Of a DNA stretch of 12,176 nucleotides, positions 1-6,536 are shown in pieces. The translations under genes were made by a program, and so were the position numbers. Source of the DNA: Treponema sp. UBA1798 (GTDB lineage Bacteria; Spirochaetota; Spirochaetia; Treponematales; Treponemataceae); assembly GCA_002319875.1 (NCBI GenBank), contig DCFS01000255.1:1-12176 (forward strand). The letters run 5' to 3'. Below the pieces are notes generated by a model. That model ran no database searches. It was not told where the DNA came from and saw nothing but the letters and a program-made list of their open reading frames with translations. Positions within the stretch are counted from its first letter, which is position 1. Each line of letters opens with the position of its first letter.

Positions 1-8
1 GTTTTAGG

Positions 9-24
9 ACGTATAGCCATACGT
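9..24. repeat. Short perfect inverted repeat
   Basis: A 6-bp arm palindrome, ACGTAT-AGCC-ATACGT, lies at the left edge of the window. It is not followed by a T-run on either strand, so it does not look like an intrinsic terminator. It could be a regulator binding site for whatever lies to the left or for the small ORF at 163, or it could be chance. Confidence 0.3.
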
Positions 25-162
25 AATTTCGCCATATGTATGATATTTTCTCTGTGTATTTCATGTACGACAACGCAGCGGCGTGTTTTTATCCGCCGTC
101 ACGCAGATACGAATGACTATAAATATTTTCAGGCATGTACTATACGGAAAGAGGCAGTAATT

Positions 163-330
163 ATGCAGTTTCCTGTCGCTCCCGACCCGGCAGTCGAAAC
201 GGTTCTGAAGAATACATTCGGTTCAGCAGATATAGTGATTGCAAGATTCGGCAGACAGTATGGAATGGATCCCTGGAAGTATCTGAGCGCGTTTTATACT
301 ATGTGTACGGCAGAACAAAATCAAGGCTGA
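163..330 (+). CDS. Possible small protein of 55 residues, unknown function
   Basis: An ATG at 163 is preceded by GAGG at 151-154 with 8 nt spacing, a credible ribosome binding site, and the frame stays open to TGA at 328-330. The frame also extends upstream to an ATG at 40, but that start has no comparable binding site and the added stretch looks like noncoding composition (Cys/Thr/Arg-rich). The 55-residue product has no signal peptide or membrane segment. Its middle (VLKNTFGSADIVIARFGRQ, then a Tyr/Trp-containing stretch) could form a small folded unit. I recognise no family. It stands alone, convergent with the chemoreceptor gene, and no clear promoter is visible, only a TATAAA at 118-123 without a good -35. 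It may be a real small gene, a remnant of a longer one, or chance. Confidence 0.3.
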   Translation: MQFPVAPDPAVETVLKNTFGSADIVIARFGRQYGMDPWKYLSAFYTMCTAEQNQG

Positions 331-408
331 TCTTCCCGGTGCTTCACGCTGAAATTGATCAGTCTTCTAAGGAAACAGCTTTTTGAATGTGGCTCAATGT
401 CATGACAG

Positions 409-442
409 AAAAAGATTTCCCTGCCGGCGTATCGGCAGGATC
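409..442 (-). terminator. Intrinsic terminator of the chemoreceptor gene
   Basis: Downstream of the minus-strand chemoreceptor stop there is a 7-bp GC-rich stem, CCTGCCG at 420-426 pairing with CGGCAGG at 433-439, with a 6-nt loop. Read on the minus strand, a short GAT/ATC extension (440-442 with 414-416) flanks a small bulge, and the RNA then runs into five U residues (409-413). The T-tract lies only on the minus-strand exit side, so it acts leftward. Confidence 0.7.
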
Positions 443-460
443 ACCGGAAGAAGTTCCGCT

Positions 461-2662
461 TTATACTTTAAATTTTTCGACGGCATCCGCCAGATTGTCA
501 ATACTGTCTCTATTCTGCTTTGTAAGATCATTTATATTGTTGATGGACATATTGATCTGTGCAGTTCCGTCTGCCATTTCTTTCATACCAGACGTTATAA
601 CTCCGGTAAGCTGCAGAAGCTCAGCCATTTCATGACTGACGGTATCGGATGCAGCCTGCATTGAGCCGCCGCCGGTTTTTACTTCCATAGTGACCTCATT
701 AATCTGTTTCATCGCCTGAAGAACCTGCCCTCCGCCTTCCGATTGTTCCTGCATGGCCTGCATGATCGTTGTTTCCTGCTGTGCGACGGTCCGGGTTAAT
801 GAATAAATCTGATTGAATTTCTCCTGAAGCATCGCAGATTCATGGACAATATTTTCAATACTTTTAAGTACCCCTGTAAGATCCTTTGTAATTGTTTTTC
901 CCTGCCTGTTGGAATCCTCTGCAAGTTTTCTGATTTCATCGGCAACAACGGCGAAACCCTGTCCTGCATTCCCGGCGTGAGCAGCTTCAATTGCTGCATT
1001 CATTGCGAGCAGATTAGTCTGGCTTGCAATATTCTGGATAACCTTACTTGCTTCCAGAAGTGATTGTGACTGCTGCTGGATATTTCCTGCAGATTCCACC
1101 GATTGTCCGATCCCCTGTTTTCCCTGTTCTGATGACTCTTCAAGTGATTTTATAGTCATACTGTTTTTTTCAAGAATCTTTGTTACGGACCGTATATTGG
1201 CAACCATCTGTTCGATTGCAGCGGAAGACTCAACAACACTTGATGACTGGTTCTGAATACTGTTCATCAGTTGTGTTACATCTCTGTTAATCTGTGTAAT
1301 GGAATCTGTAGATTTCCGGACATTACTGCTTTGCTGTAACACCTGCTGATTTACGCTTTCGATATTTGATTTTATCTGGTTAGCTGAAGCGGCTGTATCA
1401 CTCATATTATTTGCGAGCGTTGAAGCAGATATCTTCATTGCCTCTGCTTCATCCTTAACGGTTTTTACAGATTTCTGTATTTTTGCTATTGTCTGATTGA
1501 AATAAATGTACATTTCACCGAGCTCATCGGTCTGCTCTATTTTCATACGTACCGTCAGATCACCGTCTCCATGCGCAATATTTTTCATTGCCTCGCCTCC
1601 CTGCCGGATTTTTTTTACCGTTGATCTGATAATGATATTTGTAAAAATCAATACAACCAGTATAGTTATAATAAATATTGCGATTGTAGTCCTGATAATA
1701 GTAATAGAATCAGCAGTAACTTCCGTTTCCGGTACATTTACTCCAAGGAACCAGACCTGTTTTGCTTCAAATATCTTAAATGGAGTATAGAACTGTATTG
1801 TTTTTCGTCCTTTTTCAGTGGACATAATCTTAAAAGGTACCATATTGGAACTGCTGCTGTTAAATAATCCGGCCGTATGGCTGTCTGATAATGCCGCAAG
1901 TTGTTTCCCTTCAAGGCTGATATCTTTATCGACGGCAACGATACCTTTCGCGGATATCAGCGAAATATATCCGCTGTTATATAGTACAACTTTGCTGAGC
2001 AGTTCCGTCAGCGTATCCATTGCCATATCAATACCGACAACGCCGACAGTTTTTCCCTCCTTATTGATTACGGGAAATGCAACCCCTGCCACAAGCATTT
2101 TTTTTCCGTCTATTTCATATTCAAGCGGGTCGATCAGTATGCCTTCCGTGCTTTTAAGCGGATCTTCATACCAGGAACTGCCTGCGTAGCCGGTAAGGGC
2201 TGTACAGTCTATTCTGCCTTCCCGCTTTGTCCAGTAGGGAATAAAACGACCCGTAGTATCGTGATTTTTAGTTCCGGCATATTTTTTGTCCATTCCGTCA
2301 AGTGTATCGGGTTCCCAGCATGTCCATGAATCGACGAAGGAGTCACTCTTTTCCAGAGTTGCCTGCAGAATTGTATTAATATAGCTGCGGCGGTATTCCG
2401 CGGGAATTGATTCGTAGCCTGCAGCTGCGACCGCCAGAGAGCGGCAGGTACTGTATTCATTTGCCAGAATACCCGAAGTTTTTTCCATATAATGTGACAT
2501 TGTTTCTTCAAGGTATTTGTCCGAAAGTCTTCCATAACTGCGGCCGACATTTTTAACAAGAAACAGTCCGCTGATTGCCAGGGTGAATATGAGCACGCCT
2601 CCCAGTGTTAAAATCATTCGACGGTGAATACTACCGGTAGCCCATTTTCTTACTCTGTTCAT
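461..2662 (-). CDS. Methyl-accepting chemotaxis protein with double-Cache sensor
   Basis: A 733-residue transmembrane chemoreceptor that reports a periplasmic stimulus to CheW/CheA. It has a basic N-terminus, a first membrane helix at about 17-37, a large periplasmic domain at about 40-315, a second membrane helix at about 321-345, a HAMP linker at about 345-400, and a methylation/signalling coiled coil to the C-terminus. The hallmark hairpin tip is present at 544-581 (NIASQTNLLAMNAAIEAAHAG followed by GQGFAVVADEIRKLAE). The periplasmic part shows double-Cache features: TGRFIPYW at 137-144, SWYEDP at 163-168, the DG..MLVAG.AFPV strand at 185-198 and GVVGIDM at 207-213. The RxWY arginine of the amino-acid-binding Cache motif is not apparent, so the ligand is unknown. 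The protein ends in KFKV without an NWETF-type CheR tether, as I recall for treponemal receptors. The ATG at 2662 is preceded by AAGGA. It is a monocistronic gene divergent from the helix-protein gene. Confidence 0.96.
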   Translation of the reverse strand: MNRVRKWATGSIHRRMILTLGGVLIFTLAISGLFLVKNVGRSYGRLSDKYLEETMSHYMEKTSGILANEYSTCRSLAVAAAGYESIPAEYRRSYINTILQATLEKSDSFVDSWTCWEPDTLDGMDKKYAGTKNHDTTGRFIPYWTKREGRIDCTALTGYAGSSWYEDPLKSTEGILIDPLEYEIDGKKMLVAGVAFPVINKEGKTVGVVGIDMAMDTLTELLSKVVLYNSGYISLISAKGIVAVDKDISLEGKQLAALSDSHTAGLFNSSSSNMVPFKIMSTEKGRKTIQFYTPFKIFEAKQVWFLGVNVPETEVTADSITIIRTTIAIFIITILVVLIFTNIIIRSTVKKIRQGGEAMKNIAHGDGDLTVRMKIEQTDELGEMYIYFNQTIAKIQKSVKTVKDEAEAMKISASTLANNMSDTAASANQIKSNIESVNQQVLQQSSNVRKSTDSITQINRDVTQLMNSIQNQSSSVVESSAAIEQMVANIRSVTKILEKNSMTIKSLEESSEQGKQGIGQSVESAGNIQQQSQSLLEASKVIQNIASQTNLLAMNAAIEAAHAGNAGQGFAVVADEIRKLAEDSNRQGKTITKDLTGVLKSIENIVHESAMLQEKFNQIYSLTRTVAQQETTIMQAMQEQSEGGGQVLQAMKQINEVTMEVKTGGGSMQAASDTVSHEMAELLQLTGVITSGMKEMADGTAQINMSINNINDLTKQNRDSIDNLADAVEKFKV

Positions 2663-2710
2663 ACAAGTGTTCCTTTTTGACTTTTTGGATATATAAAATT
2701 TATATTAGTA

Positions 2711-2739
2711 AAAATAACGATAAGCAGCGATAGTGTAAA
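2711..2739 (-). promoter_or_regulatory. Putative sigma70-type promoter for the chemoreceptor gene
   Basis: On the minus strand TTTACA (2739-2734) is separated by 17 nt from TATTTT (2716-2711), giving a start about 40 nt upstream of the ATG. The match is 5/6 and 4/6. The surrounding DNA is AT-rich, so chance matches are easy. No convincing flagellar sigma28 element (TAAA...GCCGATAA) was seen. Confidence 0.4.
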
Positions 2740-2780
2740 GTAGATCCTGTGCATATTTCCGTAATAAAACTTCTGCATAT

Positions 2781-2801
2781 TTTGTCATTTTGCTTGACAA
2801 A
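2781..2801. promoter_or_regulatory. Operator-like inverted repeat overlapping a -35 box
   Basis: TTTGTCA (2781-2787) and TGACAAA (2795-2801) form a perfect 7-bp dyad with a 7-nt spacer. Its right arm contains most of the TTGACA -35 element of the rightward promoter, the placement expected of a repressor operator. The regulator is not in the window. Confidence 0.45.
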
Positions 2802-2822
2802 GCATGAAGCTCAGGCGAGAAT
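2794..2822 (+). promoter_or_regulatory. Putative promoter for the beta-helix hydrolase gene
   Basis: A consensus TTGACA at 2794-2799 is followed, after 17 nt, by GAGAAT at 2817-2822, which matches 4 of 6 bases of TATAAT. The inferred start lies about 30 nt before the ATG at 2858. The -35 is perfect and the -10 is weak, as in promoters that need activation. Confidence 0.5.
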
Positions 2823-2857
2823 CGGGAAAATAAAATAATAAAGGCAGGTACTGCTTT

Positions 2858-5128
2858 ATGAATTTCACAAAGCTCAAAGCTCCTCTGGTATTTTCGGGGG
2901 ATTCCACATGTTCTTATTCAAACCCATCGGCCATACGGGACCGGAATAACTTTATTCTTTTTTTTAAGGAAAATGCCGGTAACGGGGAGGTGATAAGAAT
3001 TTCCAGATCCGCAGATCTGCGGTTCTGGTCCAGACCGGAAACTGTTCCCGGCCTGGCATATGATAATTTTCAGGGATTTGTTTTTAAAAATGCGCTTCAT
3101 CTGTTTGCTGCAAACAAAAATTCCGGGACTCTTTGCCATTTTATCTCAAAAAGTGGAAGTCCCTTTCAAGAAGAGCCATGTGATCTGTCATCGGAGGGAA
3201 TAACCAGATTTGCCGAAATTGAAGGTAAACTTTTTATATTTGTTCTCAGACAGAATATGCTTTCGCTTGAAAATGATGCAGGAACAGTTATTTTTGATGA
3301 TGTAAAAATTGATGCATCATCTTTTTCGGTTGCCTCCGATGGCAGAAGCGGCTGTTATCTGATTGCTGAAAAGAATGGTATTTTTACCAGTTATCATCTG
3401 GAAAATTTAAATAAACCGGTAATGAATGGTGGATATACACTGGATCTTGATGAGACGCATTTTTCCTTTGGTGGTAATTCTTATCCGTCGCTTGTATATG
3501 ATGAGGAAAGCGGGTTTGTGTTTCTGTTTTATCAGGCAGGCGGTTCCATCGCTATAGCTGCAAGCAGGGATGGCCGGCATTTTATAACTTTTGCGCGGGA
3601 TAAGATTACCTGTCCGGATCATGGTATCATTTACGATGGTGATTATTATAAACCGCTGCCATTTTCCCAATATATTAAAAAAGTACCGCTGCCGAAAGGA
3701 AAGAATGTGTTTGATGTGCGTGATTTCGGAGCTGTACCTGATACTTCGTTTATTTCAACTCCTGCTTTTCTGGCTGCTTTCGACGCAGCCAAAGCAAATG
3801 GCGGCGGCACTGTTCTTGTGGCAGGCGGATACTATTGTACCTCGACACTCTCGGTTCCAGGCAATACAACTCTTTTTATCGATTATGATTCGGCTGTTTA
3901 TGCTTCGAAAGACATAAGCCGCTATACCGATATGCTCGTCGGATGTATAGACAGCGAAAACATTACGATCACCGGCGGCGGGAAAATCATCGGTAACGGT
4001 GAGTATTTTGTCTATCTTCCGCTGCGAAGACCTCTGCTCGAACGTCTTCCTTATACCAGGCTGCCACCGGTATTCTACGATCCGATGGGATATCCGATAG
4101 ATTCAATCCGGTACGCATACCGGTCAAGAATCAGGTATGCAGAAGATCGCTATGGAGAGGGACTGTGCCGGATTCCCCGGCCTATGTACACCGTATGGAT
4201 CAGGGGTTGCAGAAATGTGACGATAGAGAATATTATCATTCAGGATGCGCTCGACTGGACGCTGGATATAGATTACAGCCAGTATGTGTCGGTCAGGGAT
4301 CTTGTCATCGACGATAACCGGCATGTGGCTAATACAGATGGTATCGATGTGATGAGCAGCCGGCATGTTACTGTCGACCACTGTTTTGTTTCGTGTGCCG
4401 ATGATGGCCTTTGCATTAAGTCTCCCCGCAGGCAGGGGCATGATGATATCAATGTCAGTGACGCTACCGTGAAAATGGGGCCGACGGAAGATGTTCATTT
4501 CAGAAATTGTACGGTTTCCACCGTAATGAATGCTTTTAAGATCGGGACAGAAACTTATTTTGATATTCATGACATTTCGGTGGAAAACTGCCATTTTATG
4601 ATGACGGACATCTATCCGGGGTCTGCCAGCGGTATTTCCATCGAGTCTGCTGACGGAGCAAACATCAGCGATGTAAGAATCAGTAATATTACGATGGATA
4701 AGGTCTGCTGCCCTCTTTTTATTTGTCTGAATATGAGAAACAAGTTCGGTTTTGACGATGATAATGACAAAAAGCTGCGCTATTATGGCGGCTCAATCAA
4801 AAACATTTCGATAGAGCACATATCAGCCGATGATGCAGAAATCCCCAGCATTCTTACCGGTTTTGCTTTTGAAGGGAAGGAAAAAAAGATTGAAAACATA
4901 GCAATCAGGGATTTTAAGGTAATCTATTATGATGGCATTGAAAAAATTGATATTCTTCCTGAAATCCACGAGAATATCTTTGATTATCCTGAAAGTAATT
5001 CTTTCGGAGATGTTCCCGCCTGTGGTCTGTTCATCAGGCATGCACATAATGTGGAACTGAAGGAAATTTCCATCACACCCCGCAGTATGAATACCCGGCC
5101 CTGTATTGTCAGGGATTGTGTCGATTGA
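2858..5128 (+). CDS. GH28-like beta-helix glycosidase with N-terminal propeller-like domain
   Basis: A 756-residue, apparently cytoplasmic carbohydrate-active protein; the N-terminus (MNFTKLKAPLVFSG) is not a signal peptide. Residues 1-275 have short beta-rich repeats with Asp-box-like turns (SADLRFWS at 51-58, SRDGRHF at 236-242), suggesting a sialidase/GH43-type propeller. From 282 (NVFDVRDFGA) a right-handed parallel beta-helix begins, with about ten coil repeats of the form N(I/V)xIxN to residue 740. Of the GH28 motifs, NTDGID (492-497) and the acid pair of CADDGLCIKS (513-522) are present. The GHG histidine is replaced by KIGTET (561-566), and no RIK is seen at the next expected site (GISIESADG, 592-600). 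The carboxylates for hydrolysis are therefore kept but the subsite residues differ from classic polygalacturonases, so the sugar cannot be named. AGG sits 9 nt before the ATG. The M20 gene follows after 69 nt. Confidence 0.82.
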   Translation: MNFTKLKAPLVFSGDSTCSYSNPSAIRDRNNFILFFKENAGNGEVIRISRSADLRFWSRPETVPGLAYDNFQGFVFKNALHLFAANKNSGTLCHFISKSGSPFQEEPCDLSSEGITRFAEIEGKLFIFVLRQNMLSLENDAGTVIFDDVKIDASSFSVASDGRSGCYLIAEKNGIFTSYHLENLNKPVMNGGYTLDLDETHFSFGGNSYPSLVYDEESGFVFLFYQAGGSIAIAASRDGRHFITFARDKITCPDHGIIYDGDYYKPLPFSQYIKKVPLPKGKNVFDVRDFGAVPDTSFISTPAFLAAFDAAKANGGGTVLVAGGYYCTSTLSVPGNTTLFIDYDSAVYASKDISRYTDMLVGCIDSENITITGGGKIIGNGEYFVYLPLRRPLLERLPYTRLPPVFYDPMGYPIDSIRYAYRSRIRYAEDRYGEGLCRIPRPMYTVWIRGCRNVTIENIIIQDALDWTLDIDYSQYVSVRDLVIDDNRHVANTDGIDVMSSRHVTVDHCFVSCADDGLCIKSPRRQGHDDINVSDATVKMGPTEDVHFRNCTVSTVMNAFKIGTETYFDIHDISVENCHFMMTDIYPGSASGISIESADGANISDVRISNITMDKVCCPLFICLNMRNKFGFDDDNDKKLRYYGGSIKNISIEHISADDAEIPSILTGFAFEGKEKKIENIAIRDFKVIYYDGIEKIDILPEIHENIFDYPESNSFGDVPACGLFIRHAHNVELKEISITPRSMNTRPCIVRDCVD

Positions 5129-5137
5129 AGCTGTTTG

Positions 5138-5159
5138 TGCCTGCCGGGAAGCAGGTCAC
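5138..5159 (+). other. Short hairpin between the hydrolase and amidohydrolase genes
   Basis: CCTGC (5140-5144) pairs with GCAGG (5151-5155) around a 6-nt loop, with a GTG/CAC extension across a one-base bulge. A T-tract appears only about a dozen bases later (5172-5176). It may act as a weak terminator or processing site that tunes expression of the following gene. No separate promoter is obvious in this gap. Confidence 0.3.
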
Positions 5160-5197
5160 ATGTACTGATTATTTTTAAAATTATGGAGACAAAACAT

Positions 5198-6370
5198 ATG
5201 GATCATATAGCACAGGAAGCTGCCGCTTTGCAGGGGGATCTGGTTACCTACAGGCGGTATCTTCATCAGAATCCTGAATTGGGCTTCGATCTGCCCGTAA
5301 CAAGAGCCTTTGTTGCCGATATTCTGAAAAAATATGGGTATGAACCGGAATATATCGGTAAAAGCGGCATAAGCGTAATTGCAGGTTCCGGTGAAGGGAA
5401 AACTTTTCTGATCAGAGGTGATATGGATGCCCTGCCGATGAGAGAAATGACAGATTTGCCTTTCGCATCCTGCAATGGAAAAATGCATGCTTGTGGTCAC
5501 GATTTTCATACATCAGCGCTGCTCGGTGCTGCAAGGCTCTTAAAAAAACATGAAAGTGAAATTTGCGGACGTGTTAAACTGATGTTTCAGCCTGCTGAAG
5601 AAATAATGGACGGGGCTGCGGATATGGTCAGCAGTGGTATATTGAAGAATCCTGATGTGGATGCTGCCCTTGCCCTTCATGTGGTTCATGCACCTTTAGG
5701 CTCTGCAGGATATACACCCGGACTTGCATGCGGATCAAGTGATGTTTTTACGATCACGGTAAAGGGAAAAGGCGGTCATGGGGCGGCTCCTCACCGGAAT
5801 ATAGATCCTGTTAATGCTGCCAGCCATATCGTAATAGCCCTTCAGGAAATAAACAGCAGGGAAGTAAATCCGAATGAGCTTATTGTCCTGACAGTTTGTT
5901 CTGTGCATGCCGGTACAGCACCGAATGTCATGCCGGAATCAGCTGTTTTACAGGGGACGATTCGTACCATGAATATGGACGTTAAAGCGTTTGCAAGAAA
6001 AAGACTTGTAGAAATAGCACAAGGAATATGCCATACTTTCAGAGCAGACTGCTGCGTTGATTTTGTAAATGATGGTATACCTCCTATGCTTAATAATATG
6101 GAACTTGCCGATAGCGTTGCCGGGTATATAGATGATATGTTTGGTAAAAAAACGGCATATCATATTGAACGGATGACTGGTTCAGAAGATTTTTCGGTTC
6201 TGTCGCAGCTAATTCCTTCTGCATTGTTCTGGATAGGTACCGGCAGTGATGAAGAAGGGTATTTTTACGGTGTACATGATAACAGAGTCATTTTTAATGA
6301 AGAGGCACTGCATATAATGGCCGCTATATATACCGGAGCTGCGCTCAGGTGGCTTTCCGAAAACCGCTAA
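5198..6370 (+). CDS. M20D-family amidohydrolase (N-acyl-amino-acid hydrolase type)
   Basis: A 390-residue cytoplasmic zinc-type amidohydrolase, full length for the HipO/N-acyl-L-amino-acid hydrolase branch of M20D. Its members split N-acyl or N-carbamoyl amino acids and related amides. Visible motifs are RGDMDALP (73-80), HACGHD (97-102, metal ligands C99 and H101), QPAEE (131-135, catalytic and metal-binding glutamates), H161, the dimerisation-domain GKGGHGAAPH (190-199), GSEDFS (328-333), and a C-terminal H360 in the family's HxxxxxFNxEAL context. The start at 5198 is chosen because GGAG at 5185-5188 lies 9 nt upstream; the in-frame ATG at 5183 and the open frame back to 5135 lack such a site. 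It is probably co-transcribed with the hydrolase upstream. The exact acyl group or amino acid cannot be read from sequence. Confidence 0.93.
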   Translation: MDHIAQEAAALQGDLVTYRRYLHQNPELGFDLPVTRAFVADILKKYGYEPEYIGKSGISVIAGSGEGKTFLIRGDMDALPMREMTDLPFASCNGKMHACGHDFHTSALLGAARLLKKHESEICGRVKLMFQPAEEIMDGAADMVSSGILKNPDVDAALALHVVHAPLGSAGYTPGLACGSSDVFTITVKGKGGHGAAPHRNIDPVNAASHIVIALQEINSREVNPNELIVLTVCSVHAGTAPNVMPESAVLQGTIRTMNMDVKAFARKRLVEIAQGICHTFRADCCVDFVNDGIPPMLNNMELADSVAGYIDDMFGKKTAYHIERMTGSEDFSVLSQLIPSALFWIGTGSDEEGYFYGVHDNRVIFNEEALHIMAAIYTGAALRWLSENR

Positions 6371-6392
6371 AAGTATCTGTTTTTAGTGTGTA

Positions 6393-6421
6393 TTGACATT
6401 ATCTCTATATTTCTGTATAAA
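6393..6421 (+). promoter_or_regulatory. Strong sigma70-type promoter for the ABC importer operon
   Basis: TTGACA (6393-6398), a 17-nt spacer and TATAAA (6416-6421) make a near-consensus promoter just after the amidohydrolase stop. The predicted start, around 6428, leaves a leader of about 110 nt before the binding-protein ATG. It is the best promoter in the window and would make the importer operon independent of the upstream genes. Confidence 0.75.
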
Positions 6422-6445
6422 TATGCAGTTATTGTGAAATAAGTT

Positions 6446-6496
6446 ACAAGGGGGTTACGTATGAATCTTACATGTTTTCATATGTAACCCCTTTGT
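6446..6496 (+). promoter_or_regulatory. Long leader hairpin, possible attenuator or stabiliser
   Basis: ACAAGGGGGTTACGTATGAA (6446-6465) pairs with 6477-6496 along all 20 positions as RNA, with only two G-U wobbles, around an 11-nt loop. It is followed by GTTTT (6497-6501). It lies about 20 nt after the predicted transcription start and 30 nt before the Shine-Dalgarno. It could therefore be a conditional terminator, a 5' stability structure, or the terminator of transcription entering from the amidohydrolase gene. The two wobbles fall where DNA complementarity fails, as expected if pairing is kept at RNA level. Confidence 0.65.
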
Positions 6497-6536
6497 GTTT
6501 TAAATCACATTGGAAACTTATTTTTTAGGAGAGATC

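Noticed and set aside
40..162. Upstream extension of the small ORF to an ATG at 40
   Set aside because: No ribosome binding site at 40, and the added residues look noncoding. The ATG at 163 is the better start.
1506..2189. Plus-strand open frames opposite the chemoreceptor membrane and sensor regions
   Set aside because: Hydrophobic Ile/Val/Ser-rich translations are the expected mirror of the receptor's own membrane helix and sensor strands; no independent start signal.
4124..4594. 156-codon open frame antisense to the beta-helix gene
   Set aside because: It lies wholly opposite the GH28-like motifs, has no good ribosome site and no recognisable features.
5135..5197. Longer N-terminus for the first M20 enzyme
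   Set aside because: Neither the start near 5135 nor the ATG at 5183 has a Shine-Dalgarno; GGAG is correctly placed only for 5198, and the family does not need the extra residues.
19..6462. Shared octamer between the left-edge palindrome (19-26) and the leader hairpin (6455-6462) as a regulator site
   Set aside because: One 8-base match in about 12 kb on two strands is near chance expectation, and the second copy is explained by the hairpin arm.
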